A stretch of DNA of 64,000 nt from Jatrophihabitans endophyticus (GCF_900129455.1 NZ_FQVU01000001.1:372001-436000); one strand, 5' to 3'. Counted from the stretch's first letter, positions 16,656 to 24,804 are shown. The notes: generated by a model not told the origin, from the sequence alone. Numbers and translations are program-made.

Positions 16656-16670
16656 GCTAGCATTGCTAGC
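16656..16670. promoter_or_regulatory. Palindrome GCTAGC-ATT-GCTAGC, toxin-antitoxin operator
   Basis: Two GCTAGC half-sites with a 3-bp spacer, 25 bp upstream of the antitoxin ATG. The spacing suits ribbon-helix-helix autoregulation. Confidence 0.7.
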
Positions 16671-16695
16671 GTACACGGCAAAGGGTGGAGTGCAC

Positions 16696-16941
16696 ATGGG
16701 AACGCTGGTGATTCGCGATCTCGACGACGAGGTCAAAGCTCGGCTGCGTGTTCGCGCAGCTGAGCACGGCCGGTCGATGGAGGCCGAGGCGCGCGAGATC
16801 CTCGCGACGACCGTCAGCCCAACCCGTCCCCGCGCCCGACTGGGCAGCCATATCCGCGATCGCTTCAGGACGGTTGGTCCGGCCGGCCTGCCGGTCCCGG
16901 CCAGGTCGGATCCGGCCGGCGACGTGACCTTTCCGGACTGA
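16696..16941 (+). CDS. FitA/VapB-type ribbon-helix-helix antitoxin
   Basis: 81 residues from ATG 16696. The N-terminal TLVIRDLDDEVKARLRVRA and HGRSMEAEAREIL match the Arc-like RHH fold of FitA antitoxins. The C-terminal 35 residues are Pro/Arg-rich and would wrap the toxin. It stands 9 bp before a PIN toxin gene and is expected to repress the operon at the GCTAGC palindrome. Confidence 0.88.
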   Translation: MGTLVIRDLDDEVKARLRVRAAEHGRSMEAEAREILATTVSPTRPRARLGSHIRDRFRTVGPAGLPVPARSDPAGDVTFPD

Positions 16942-16950
16942 GATCAGGCA

Positions 16951-17382
16951 GTGATCGTGCTGGACACGAACGTCGTGTCGGAACTGATGCAACCCAGTCC
17001 GGACGCGAACGTTCTCGCGTGGGTGGATGCTCGAGACGTCTCCGACCTCGTCATCACCTCGGTCACCGCAGCCGAGCTCAGAGCAGGAGCGGCACTACTC
17101 CCCCGCGGGCGGCGCCGAACTCGCATCGCCGACCTCGTCGACTCCGTCATCGGCGAGACGTTCGCCGGCGCGGTCGTCGCCTTCGATGTCAACTGCAGCC
17201 CCCACTACGCCGACATCGTGTCTCGCCGCAGAGCCGCTGGACGGCCGATCTCTGCCCTGGACGCCCAGATTGCGGCAACGTGCCGCCTGCACGGCGCCGG
17301 TCTCGCAACGCGGAATCAGCGCGATTTCGCGAAAATCGACGTCGAGCTGATCGACCCGTGGGTCGCCAAGCCTGATCGGTAG
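16951..17382 (+). CDS. VapC/FitB-type PIN-domain toxin ribonuclease
   Basis: 143 residues with a GTG start at 16951. The four PIN acidic residues are visible: D5 (VLDTNV), E42 (TAAELRAG), D104 (SALDAQIA) and D125 (TRNQRDF). The ending VELIDPW is also typical. The enzyme should be an Mg2+-dependent RNase, held inactive by the upstream antitoxin. The length is normal for the FitB branch, and all catalytic residues are present, so the pair looks functional. Confidence 0.9.
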   Translation: MIVLDTNVVSELMQPSPDANVLAWVDARDVSDLVITSVTAAELRAGAALLPRGRRRTRIADLVDSVIGETFAGAVVAFDVNCSPHYADIVSRRRAAGRPISALDAQIAATCRLHGAGLATRNQRDFAKIDVELIDPWVAKPDR

Positions 17383-17702
17383 AACGAGGTTGGTGGGCGC
17401 GAGGGGCCCAAGAGTCGTCGACGGCCACCCGACGCCATCACCCGCGTCAGCCGAGGTAGCAGCGCCAGGAGCCCCGCCGGCTCGGTCGCCATGCCAGGCG
17501 AGCAAGAACCGTCGATCTGGGCGGCCCTCCTGAGCTTGGCGACTGCACATATGGATCTATAGGCGGGTCGGTCGGTGCAGTGAGGCGAGGCCAACGTCGC
17601 GGCCGCTGGAGTATTTGAATCGACCAGCCCGTAAGGGCCGTAACGCGTGTTGATCACCGGTTTCGCTCCTATGCCTCCATACTGCCGTCTGGAGGACCCG
17701 CG
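17383..17702. other. Non-coding stretch between the toxin and the zinc-motif gene
   Basis: 320 bp. Reading frames here have no recognisable product. GGAGG at 17691-17695 serves the next gene. Nothing else supported. Confidence 0.4.
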
Positions 17703-18515
17703 TTGACCGATCAGATGACGTTGTTTGGACCCGACGGGACTGAGCCGGAGCCCGCGACCGATGAGGTGCGCTCGCTACGGCTGATGATTACTGTCAAGGC
17801 GGCGCCCAACCCCTCTCACACCTACGGCGAGACCGTGTGCGTCGCCGGGGTTTCAGTTGATCCGAACCGCCCCGGCTGGGTCCGGCTCTATCCCATCAAT
17901 TTTCGTTACCTCGAGCAGGACACACGATTCAGCAAGTACGACATCGTCACCGTCGATGCGCAGAGGGCGCGGGCGGACGGGCGCCACGAAAGCTGGAAGC
18001 CACGCATGGCTTCGTTGCGCGTCGAGAAGAGCTTGCGAGCGTGGGACCCGCGCCGCCCGCACATCGCGCCGTACATGGACACGACAATGTGCGAGCTCAA
18101 TGAGGCAGCGCGCGGCCAGGGCGTCGGTCCATCACTTGGTCTGGTGCGCGCTGCCAGCGTCGAAGATTTCGTCGTCGAAAAGCATCCCGGCTGGACCCGT
18201 GACGAACAGGCGAAGATCGATAACTACGTCGGTCAGCTCGACCTGTTCGGCGGTGAAGATCGCACCCCGCTGGAAGCACCGCGCTTCAGGGGCGCGTATC
18301 ACTGGCATTGCCGAAGCGAGGATTGCCGGGGACACAAGCAGGGCAACATCGACTGGGAGCTGGTCGCGTTCCAACGCACAATGCGCTCGCTCGGCGACGC
18401 CGACCTCGCCGACGCCATTAAGGCGACGTTTCTCGGGGAGTTGTGCGCCTCCGATCGCGACGTGGCTTTCTACGTCGGTAACCAGGCGAAGCGTCGCAAC
18501 GTGTTCAGCGTTTAA
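17703..18515 (+). CDS. Unrecognised protein with a HxC-C-H cluster and two clamp-binding-like motifs
   Basis: 270 residues with a TTG start at 17703, preceded by GGAGG at 7 bp. I cannot assign a named family. Residues 20-85 look like a compact beta domain (GETVCVAGVSVD, GWVRLYPINFRYL, FSKYDIVTVD). Residues 200-219 contain HWHCRSEDCRGH followed by a DWE motif, a likely metal site (H202, C203, C208, H211). Two pentapeptides fit the bacterial sliding-clamp consensus: QMTLF at 4-8 and QLDLF at 178-182, suggesting a role at DNA. It is convergent with a DUF488 gene 44 bp away, and I recall such pairs in accessory regions. Function is not assigned. Confidence 0.7.
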   Translation: MTDQMTLFGPDGTEPEPATDEVRSLRLMITVKAAPNPSHTYGETVCVAGVSVDPNRPGWVRLYPINFRYLEQDTRFSKYDIVTVDAQRARADGRHESWKPRMASLRVEKSLRAWDPRRPHIAPYMDTTMCELNEAARGQGVGPSLGLVRAASVEDFVVEKHPGWTRDEQAKIDNYVGQLDLFGGEDRTPLEAPRFRGAYHWHCRSEDCRGHKQGNIDWELVAFQRTMRSLGDADLADAIKATFLGELCASDRDVAFYVGNQAKRRNVFSV

Positions 18516-18559
18516 GAGTTTGGTGGGCACGGCCGGGTAGGGACCGGCGGCGCTGAAGA

Positions 18560-18985
18560 TCAGCCGGTTCGAACGGAAAGGAGCTCGTCGATAAGGACCT
18601 TGCGATGGCAGTGTTGCTCATCGCGTTCGAAACACATCACCGCGACGTGACTAGCTTCTGCGAGGTCTGCTAGCTGTGCCATCTCGGCCACAGCGGCCGG
18701 CGTACCGAGCAGTCCGCGATATACGGCGCGACCGGTCTCGACGTCGTCGCCGCTGAACGCCGCCCGGTTGTCCTTCGGATTTCCCAGCGCACGCAGATGG
18801 CGATACTCAATGCCGGCGGCGTCGAGCGCAATGCTCAGCGCGGTCTTGCTGAACCCACGACGGCGACTCACCGCGTTCAGGCGCACGTCGACGAGTACGT
18901 CGATGTCGCGGCGAGCGAGGTCGGCGACGAACTCATCGATGTCGCAGCCCTCGTATCCGACTGATTCGACCATCGGCACGATCAC
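18560..18985 (-). CDS. DUF488 domain protein
   Basis: 141 residues from GTG 18985; ATG 18973 is an alternative start. SVGYEG, VDVRLNAVSRRRGFSK, YRHLRALGNP and the C-terminal CFERDEQHCHRKVLIDEL are the standard DUF488 motifs. The biochemical role of the family is unproven; the conserved Cys-His residues near the end suggest catalysis or metal binding. It is tail-to-tail with the zinc-motif gene. Confidence 0.85.
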   Translation of the reverse strand: MIVPMVESVGYEGCDIDEFVADLARRDIDVLVDVRLNAVSRRRGFSKTALSIALDAAGIEYRHLRALGNPKDNRAAFSGDDVETGRAVYRGLLGTPAAVAEMAQLADLAEASHVAVMCFERDEQHCHRKVLIDELLSVRTG

Positions 18986-19610
18986 TGCCTTCCCGCCTGA
19001 GGTTGTTGCTTCTCTGTACGCTATCGGCTCTCACCGGGACGAACCGTTGCCGGCGGGACGCCGCAAGACAGAAGGACCCGCCGCCGCGGCGCAAGCGGCT
19101 GCCGGCACCTTCGGTCGCGCGCCTGTGCGCTCGCGAGCCGTCGCTATGCGCGCAACAACCTTGAGCGATGTACGTCAAGATGAATCTGGATGGGCTCTTG
19201 ACTGAAAGGTCGAAGGCCTGTCGGGAATCCGCACGACCATCCCGACGAGACTGCTCGTGAAGAGGTCGAGCGGCCGCAGACCGCGACGGCGAACTCCTTC
19301 CACCAGTGCAGCAGCGCTCCGCGGGCGACGTACCCGAAAGTTGAAAGCGGCATCAGGGTCTCCTTCGCGTCCCAGATGCCTCCCAAGCCGCCAGCGTTCA
19401 GACCCCACACGGCACGCTCGGCCGCCGCCGGTCACAGAAGACGGGCGCTGATGTCGCGCTCGCACTACCTTCGCGGGTCGCGCTCTTCGAGAGGCCTGCA
19501 CCGCGCGCACTCAGCGGGCGACTCGCAGAGGCGTCCGAGCCAAGGTGCTTGACGAAGGCGCCTAGCGCGGTCATGCTCTAGGAATTGTTGGGACCTATTG
19601 GGAGCTGAAG
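18986..19610. other. 625-bp gap without a supported gene
   Basis: A minus-strand frame at 19144-19351 starting MPLSTFGYVARGALLHWWKEF could be a small protein or a remnant, but I cannot place it. The rest shows no coding signal. GGGAGC at 19598-19603 is the ribosome site for the next gene. Sequence composition is more mixed than in the flanking core genome. Confidence 0.35.
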
Positions 19611-20813
19611 ATGACCGCTCACGTGTCGGAATTGCCGTACAGCGAGTCGTGCCCATGGTGTGGGCAGGGGATCCCGCATGACCGGATGGAGGAGATCCTC
19701 GGCCGGATTCAGGCGAACGAGCGGGCGCAGACCCGGTCCATTGAGCGGCGACTGACCGCAGAGATGGAGCAGCGTCTGGCGGACGCGGAGGCTGAGCAGG
19801 CTGTAGCGATAGAGGCGGTGCAGCGGGAAGCGGACGCGGCCGTCACGGAGACGCGCCGGAAAGGCGCGGACGAGTTGGCGGCCGCAGTCGCGGCGGCTGT
19901 CGCGGCGGCCCACGCTGAGGCGGCGCAGCGGGAGGCGGCGGCGGTTGAGGCGGCGAACGCGGCGCGGCAGGCGGCCGAAGCGCGGTTGGCTGAGGTGACC
20001 GCCCGGCATGAGGAGGCGACGCAGGCGCTGCTGGTCGAGCAGCGGGAGGCGTTGGAGGAGCATCAGGAGAAGCTGCTGGGGGTGGAGCGGGCGCGGGCGT
20101 TCGCGGAGCAGCAGAAGCTGAGCGAGCAGGTGGCGAAGCTGCAGCGGCAGTTGGAGCGAAAGTCGGCGAACGAGCGGGGTGAGGGCGCTGAACTCGACCT
20201 GTTCGAGGAGTTGAGGCAGGCCTTCCCCGGCGACGTGATTGAACGGGTGAAGCGGGGGCAGCCGGGCGCGGACATCGTCCACGAGATCCGGGACGGCGGT
20301 CGAGTGTGCGGGAAGATCGTCTACGACTCGAAGGACCGGACGGCGTGGCGTAACGACTACGTGTCGAAGCTGCGGAGCGACCAGTTGGCCGCTGAGGCTG
20401 AGCACGCGATTCTGGCGACGGCCGTGTTCCCGTCCGGGACGCACCAGCTCCATGTTCAGGAGGGTGTGATCGTCGCGAATCCTGCCCGGGTGGTGGAGCT
20501 GGTGCGGTTGCTCCGGGGTCATGCGGTGCGGTTGGCGACATTGCGGGTGGGGGATGAGGATCGGGCGGAGAAGGCAACGGCGCTGTACACGTTCATCGGG
20601 TCCGAGCGGTTCGCGCAGCTGATGGAGCAGCACGCGCAGGTGACCACGGACCTGCTGAATCTTGAGGTGAAGGAGAAGCGGGCGCACGACACGACATGGC
20701 GGCGGCGTGGCGAACTGATCCGACAGGCTGAGCAGAACCGCGGCGTGATCATGGCCGAGATCGACCAGATCGTGATGGGCCCGGACGCCGGCCAGATGCG
20801 GGACGCAACGTGA
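19611..20813 (+). CDS. DUF2130 coiled-coil protein, predicted PD-(D/E)xK nuclease
   Basis: 400 residues from ATG 19611. Residues 14-17 are CPWC, half of a zinc ribbon. Residues about 40-185 are an Ala/Glu/Gln-rich coiled coil. Residues 193-350 are the DUF2130 domain: LDLFEELRQAFPGD, then GADIVHEI with D221 and GKIVYDSKDR with D239 and K241. The D...DxK spacing fits a PD-(D/E)xK nuclease core, which is inferred. WRNDYVSKLRSDQ is the family's conserved follow-on. The 3' end overlaps the start of a ParB-fold gene (GTGA), so the two are made together. The coiled coil suggests an elongated oligomer that senses or spans DNA. Confidence 0.82.
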   Translation: MTAHVSELPYSESCPWCGQGIPHDRMEEILGRIQANERAQTRSIERRLTAEMEQRLADAEAEQAVAIEAVQREADAAVTETRRKGADELAAAVAAAVAAAHAEAAQREAAAVEAANAARQAAEARLAEVTARHEEATQALLVEQREALEEHQEKLLGVERARAFAEQQKLSEQVAKLQRQLERKSANERGEGAELDLFEELRQAFPGDVIERVKRGQPGADIVHEIRDGGRVCGKIVYDSKDRTAWRNDYVSKLRSDQLAAEAEHAILATAVFPSGTHQLHVQEGVIVANPARVVELVRLLRGHAVRLATLRVGDEDRAEKATALYTFIGSERFAQLMEQHAQVTTDLLNLEVKEKRAHDTTWRRRGELIRQAEQNRGVIMAEIDQIVMGPDAGQMRDAT

Positions 20814-21778
20814 CGCAACCGGCCCGGAACGGGCATGCACCGGGTCCGGGGGCGGTTGCTGCGTTTCAGGAGCGGCGGCTCGGGGCGACGGTGTTGCGGA
20901 CCCGTCGGCTACTAGTTGACCTGGACGATCTGCGTCCGAACGAGCGGCAACCCCGCATGGGCGACAAAGTCGATGAGGAACTGCAACGCCAGATCGAGGC
21001 GAACGAGGGCCTCTTCGAACCGTTGCTGGTCGAACCGGACCCGGAAAGTCCCGCCCGGTTCCGGATCATCGATGGGGAGCGGCGTTGGACGAACCTGCGG
21101 GTCCTGGCAGATGCGGGGAAGCAGGAGTACCGGCGGGTGCCGGTGGAGGCGACCGACCGTGTCCTCAGCGATGAGGAACGGTTGCGGGCGTGGATTTACA
21201 TTCATCGGCAACGGAAAGAATGGGACGCCAAAGAGAAGGAGATGGTCGCCTACCGGCTTGTTGAACTGGTCGGGCGGGCAAGCGCAGCGAACATCCTCGG
21301 CGTCACGGTCCGGGAACTCGACCGGCTCGTACAGATCTTCGAACTGTCCGAGCAGTTCCGGGACCTTCCGGAATCGGCGGCGGCGATCACGTGGGCGCGG
21401 GAACTGAACGGCATCGCGAAGACGCTCGTCACCCCGACAGTCGTCGAGGCGGTCACGACGAAGGTGTCGAAACGTCTCATCACCAACTCGAAAGACATCC
21501 GGCAGCTGCGGACCATCCTGCGGGACCCGGTCGCCCGCGCCCACTTCCTCGACGACCCGAACTCGACAGTGCAATCGGCGATGATGCGCATCGCCGGTGC
21601 CGCACCGGCGAAGGCATCAGCGAAGCCGCTGGATGACCTGCAGGCCGCGATTGGGGCGTTGCGGTCCCTGTCCTGGACGGAGGTGGGCGCGCTGAAAGGC
21701 GACCCGGACGCGGTAGCGCGGCTTGATGACGCCGTGTCCCTGTTGCAGGCGTTGCGAGGCAGCATCGCCGACACATGA
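20810..21778 (+). CDS. ParB/sulfiredoxin-fold DNA-binding protein
   Basis: 322 residues with a GTG start at 20810 inside the stop of the DUF2130 gene. The N-terminal ParB domain shows LDDLRPNERQPR (about 39-49), FEPLLVEP and IIDGERRW (about 86-93), the GERR nucleotide-binding box of ParB CTPases. A helix-turn-helix-like segment follows at about 156-180 (GRASAANILGVTVRELDRLV). No parA lies upstream and the window has no origin, so chromosome partition is unlikely. A DNA-targeting or switch subunit for the coupled DUF2130 protein is the simplest idea, and is inferred. Two hairpins follow the stop at once. Confidence 0.82.
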   Translation: MTQPARNGHAPGPGAVAAFQERRLGATVLRTRRLLVDLDDLRPNERQPRMGDKVDEELQRQIEANEGLFEPLLVEPDPESPARFRIIDGERRWTNLRVLADAGKQEYRRVPVEATDRVLSDEERLRAWIYIHRQRKEWDAKEKEMVAYRLVELVGRASAANILGVTVRELDRLVQIFELSEQFRDLPESAAAITWARELNGIAKTLVTPTVVEAVTTKVSKRLITNSKDIRQLRTILRDPVARAHFLDDPNSTVQSAMMRIAGAAPAKASAKPLDDLQAAIGALRSLSWTEVGALKGDPDAVARLDDAVSLLQALRGSIADT

Positions 21779-21826
21779 CTTCCGGCCACCCCGGCCGGAA
21801 GGGGGCCAGACACGAGTGTGGCCCCC
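21779..21826 (+). terminator. Tandem hairpins after the DUF2130-ParB operon
   Basis: First hairpin: 9-bp perfect stem 21779-21787/21793-21801, loop ACCCC. Second: GGGGGCCA 21801-21808/TGGCCCCC 21819-21826. They begin right after the stop codon. Confidence 0.7.
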
Positions 21827-21915
21827 AACTCGCAGCAGCGAATCGAAGGCCAGCACCCCTAGACAGGGTTGACCATAGTCGAAGAGCTGTTGCCGAAAGA
21901 ACCCTGGAGGTTCTG

Positions 21916-22128
21916 ATGGCAAGAAGGTCCGGCGGGCACGCCCGCTCAGCGATCACGGGTCGGTACATCTCGAAAGCGGCGGCGGCGCGGCATCCGCGCA
22001 CGTCCGTCGTCGAGAGCGGCGCCAACCGCAGTGCGGGAACGCACCACCGCAGCGCTGCCACGGGACGTTACGTGACCGGTTCGACGGCGGCGCGGCACCC
22101 AAACACGACGATGACCGAGAAGAACTAA
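21916..22128 (+). CDS. Small two-repeat basic protein (phage/ICE type)
   Basis: 70 residues from ATG 21916, with GGAGG 5 bp upstream. It consists of two copies of a unit, RSAITGRYISKAAAARHPRT and RSAATGRYVTGSTAARHPNT, joined by a short linker and ending TMTEKN. I recall such proteins in actinobacterial phages and integrative elements; the function is unknown. It is basic and probably binds nucleic acid. It lies downstream of the DUF2130-ParB operon, beyond its terminator. Confidence 0.75.
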   Translation: MARRSGGHARSAITGRYISKAAAARHPRTSVVESGANRSAGTHHRSAATGRYVTGSTAARHPNTTMTEKN

Positions 22129-22134
22129 CCCGAA

Positions 22135-22179
22135 GCGGTGCTGGTGACCGGGCCATCGCGACTTGGTCCCCAGCACCGC
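22135..22179. repeat. Inverted repeat GCGGTGCTGG / CCAGCACCGC
   Basis: 10-bp perfect arms (22135-22144 and 22170-22179) with a 25-base loop, just after the small repeat protein. It may be a terminator or an RNA structure; no T-run follows. Confidence 0.45.
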
Positions 22180-22326
22180 GACCATCGCAGCACGACCCGG
22201 CTCCTTCGGGGTTCGGGTGTGACGAACTCGTGCGTGCCGGGGGCCGGTACGAGACGGGATGTGCTTCCACGCCGTCCAGGCATGCCCGACACCCAAGTCA
22301 CGCGCAAACCCTCGCGGCTGCTCTTG

Positions 22327-23364
22327 CTAGAAGTTGAACTGGTCCACGCTGTCGTCGTCGACCGCGAGACGGACGACCGCGAACTCGTCGTCCACCACCG
22401 CGTCCGCTTCCCGCGTCGTATTCAGGTAGACGGTGACCCCAGCTTCTACGGAGGCGTTGTACGTGACGAACAGGTACTCCGGGCTGTCCCCGGATGCGTC
22501 TTGACGTGCGTACTGCTCCTCAATCGTGACCGGGACCCGCACCCGCCCGGTCACGGCGTCAGACCATGGGTCGTACGTTGCGGACCCAACGATCTCGACC
22601 GCGCCGACTGATGCGATGTCGGTTTCCTGCTGCTCCCAATCGCTACGAAAATCCCGGTCCAGCGCGGCTGGGCTCCACCAGTTCCGCGGCCCTAGGTCCG
22701 CCAAGTAGTGCAAATCCTCAGGCGTGTCGATCTTAGTTTGAACCGCCGTACGGAACTTGTCCGCCTGCTCCAGCGTGGCGACAGACTGCTCTTCGTCGAG
22801 GAGGTGCCGAAGCTCGTCAAGGTTTGACGCAATACGCGGCGCGGACCCCTCCGAGATCTCCCGCGCCGCGTTCCGCGCACCTACATCAGCGGTCACGAGG
22901 ATGAGGCCGTCGAAACTGTCGTCGTTGTAGGAGTACACGGACCGCAGCCATGCGCTGTCAGCGGCGCCCGTCTTCACGCCCTTCTTCCGCGATCCCGCGC
23001 CTGTCTGCAACACTTGATCACGGACGGCCGCGACCGCCGAATCCCCATCAAGAGGCACGATGACAATCCCGGCCTGCTCGATCACCGCGACAACCGTCTG
23101 GACGTCAACGGTTTCCGGATCATCCAGCGGTTCCACTCCCCATTTCCGTCGAGCCCGGTTATGAGTCGCGATCGCCTCATTCACGCTCGCCACCGTCGTC
23201 GAAACGTGCTCCGCAAGCTCCCACGCGACTACTTCGGAAACCCACAGCTCGGCGTCGTGGTTCGCGCATGCCGCGGCCCACGTCTCCAGCAGCTGCACGT
23301 TCGGTTCGCCGCGGCTGATCGCGTTCGCGTCGAGGACAAGCGCCCGGAGCGGATGCGTCGTCAA
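22327..23364 (-). CDS. Large PIN-domain protein
   Basis: 345 residues if started at TTG 23364, which has AGAGG 8 bp upstream; in-frame GTG 23397 and TTG 23418 are alternatives. The PIN acidic residues are in LVLDANAISRGE, SEVVAWELAEH, KTGAADSAWL and LVTADVGARNAA, so the N-terminal 190 residues should be a metal-dependent RNase. The C-terminal 150 residues (from about WWSPAALDRDF) form a separate beta-rich domain with many acidic residues and no family I recognise. It is twice the size of VapC and has no adjacent antitoxin, so it is not a simple VapC. It closes the accessory region before the tRNA cluster. Confidence 0.75.
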   Translation of the reverse strand: MTTHPLRALVLDANAISRGEPNVQLLETWAAACANHDAELWVSEVVAWELAEHVSTTVASVNEAIATHNRARRKWGVEPLDDPETVDVQTVVAVIEQAGIVIVPLDGDSAVAAVRDQVLQTGAGSRKKGVKTGAADSAWLRSVYSYNDDSFDGLILVTADVGARNAAREISEGSAPRIASNLDELRHLLDEEQSVATLEQADKFRTAVQTKIDTPEDLHYLADLGPRNWWSPAALDRDFRSDWEQQETDIASVGAVEIVGSATYDPWSDAVTGRVRVPVTIEEQYARQDASGDSPEYLFVTYNASVEAGVTVYLNTTREADAVVDDEFAVVRLAVDDDSVDQFNF

Positions 23365-23626
23365 CGGCCGTACCTCTCGCGCAAAGATTGGACTCACGGC
23401 ACCGCGAGCTCGTAGCAAACCCTAGCTGGCAGACCAACCGACAGGACCGCGCGCGACCGTGCGAAGGCCGGGACACTCCGCCACGGTCCGCGGACAGACC
23501 CGGCGCTCATAATTTCGGCGGCCAAGCGGGTCAGTTCCAGAACGGTGCACGCATAGTCGGCGATACCGAGTGGGTGTCTGCCGGTCGCACGAAGTTCGAC
23601 GCAGGTCTCAGATCGACGACCCGGAG

Positions 23627-23643
23627 GCTGTCGGACCGACAGC
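23627..23643. repeat. Palindrome GCTGTCGG-A-CCGACAGC
   Basis: 8-bp perfect arms around a single base in non-coding DNA. It could be an operator or a small hairpin; no neighbouring start explains it. Confidence 0.45.
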
Positions 23644-23773
23644 GGACGCGCGGCCGTGCGGCGTCACACCGACTAGCAGCGGCACGAGTCATCGGCAAGG
23701 CGGTTTGATCAGAGGCGGAGCGGTCGTACGGCGTGCAGCCGTGGCAATGAGGGCCGACGCCCCCAAAACGACG

Positions 23774-23796
23774 AAGGCCCCGGGAACCGGGGCCTT
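23774..23796 (-). terminator. Terminator of the tRNA operon
   Basis: 10-bp stem AAGGCCCCGG / CCGGGGCCTT with loop GAA, followed on the minus strand by CGTCGTTTTGG. It is 5 bp beyond the 3' end of tRNA-Val. Confidence 0.75.
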
Positions 23797-23801
23797 CATG
23801 G

Positions 23802-23873
<72 letters not shown>

Positions 23874-23908
23874 TTATGCACACCGCTCGCGCGATGATTG
23901 TCCAACCG

Positions 23909-23980
23909 AGGCGGCGGCGGGAATCGAACCCGCGTACAGGGCTTTGCAGGCCCTTGCCTAAGCCACTCGGCCACGCCGCC
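23909..23980 (-). tRNA. tRNA-Cys (GCA)
   Basis: 72 nt. The acceptor stem is GGCGGCG/CGCCGCC, the anticodon loop CTGCAAA (anticodon GCA), the T-loop TTCGATT and the discriminator T, as usual for Cys. Confidence 0.95.
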
Positions 23981-24047
23981 ACACGTCACCGACCACTCAG
24001 CCGAACGACTGCAGCGCCGTTACCGGCCGCCGTTCGGCGGTGCCTCG

Positions 24048-24120
24048 AGCGGACGACGGGATTCGAACCCGCGACCCTCACCTTGGCAAGGTGATGCGCT
24101 ACCAGCTGCGCTACGTCCGC
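24048..24120 (-). tRNA. tRNA-Gly (GCC)
   Basis: 73 nt. The acceptor stem is GCGGACG/CGTCCGC, the anticodon loop TTGCCAA (anticodon GCC), the T-arm GCGGGTTCGAATCCCGT and the discriminator T. First gene of the cluster. Confidence 0.95.
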
Positions 24121-24183
24121 GTTGACCTCGGCGATCTGCTCACCGTGCCGAAGCCAAACTCTACCTGGTCGCCGCGCGGGGCT

Positions 24184-24804
24184 TCAAACCGCCTCCGGCC
24201 CCGGGGCGTCGGTGCCGTCGGCCGCGGCCCGGATCCGCGCCCACACCCGGTCCACGGTACGGGCGAGATCGTCGCGGTCGCCGTCGTTGTCGACGATCTC
24301 GTCGGCCACCGCGCGGCGCTGCTCGTCGGTGGCCTGCGCGGCCATGCGGGCGCGGGCGTCGGCCTCGGCCGTGCCGCGCTCGGCGAGGCGGGCCAGCCGC
24401 GTCCGCTCCGAGGCGATCACGACGACCACGAGGTCGAAGCCGGCGGCCAGGTCGGACTCGACCAGCAGCGGCACGTCCTGCACGATCACCGCGTCGGCCG
24501 GGGCCGCGGCCTCGACCTCGGCCACCCGCTGCCGCACGAGCGGGTGCACGATGCCGTTCAGCGTGGCGCGCCGCTCGTCGTCGGCGAAGACCACCGCGGC
24601 GAGCGCCGGACGGTCCAGCGCGCCGTCAGCGGCCAGCACGCCGTCACCGAAGGCCTCGGCCACGGCCGCGAGCCCGGGCGTGCCCGGCGCGACGACCTCG
24701 CGGGCGATCCGGTCGGAGTCGATCACCACCGCCCCGTGCCCGGCGAGCAGCTGCGCCACCGTGCTCTTGCCCGACCCGATCCCCCCGGTCAATCCCACGC
24801 GCAT
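24184..24804 (-). CDS. coaE: Dephospho-CoA kinase
   Basis: 206 residues from ATG 24804. The P-loop [12 protein letters not shown] is at residues 4-15, the CoA-binding [10 protein letters not shown] near 29-38 and the [10 protein letters not shown] lid near 108-117. The length suits the single-domain enzyme; the C-terminal UPF0157 domain found in M. tuberculosis CoaE is absent. It performs the last step of CoA synthesis. It lies downstream of rpsA on the same strand, as in mycobacteria, separated by a terminator and a nested inverted repeat. Confidence 0.95.
   Translation of the reverse strand: MRVGLTGGIGSGKSTVAQLLAGHGAVVIDSDRIAREVVAPGTPGLAAVAEAFGDGVLAADGALDRPALAAVVFADDERRATLNGIVHPLVRQRVAEVEAAAPADAVIVQDVPLLVESDLAAGFDLVVVVIASERTRLARLAERGTAEADARARMAAQATDEQRRAVADEIVDNDGDRDDLARTVDRVWARIRAAADGTDAPGPEAV

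Larger units (their letters stand above)
23365..23801. other. Gene-free stretch between the PIN gene and tRNA-Val
   Basis: 437 bp. No coding signal is seen. It contains a 17-bp palindrome at 23627-23643 and the tRNA-Val terminator at 23774-23796. I looked for a second copy of the tRNA 3' end that would mark an attachment site and saw none. Confidence 0.4.

Noticed and set aside
19144-19410. Minus-strand frame containing MPLSTFGYVARGALLHWWKEF
   Set aside because: No family match, no clear ribosome site and no neighbour support; noted only in the gap entry.
20810-21778. ParB protein as sign of a replication or partition locus
   Set aside because: No parA, parS cluster, dnaA boxes or origin features are nearby, and it is coupled to DUF2130 instead.
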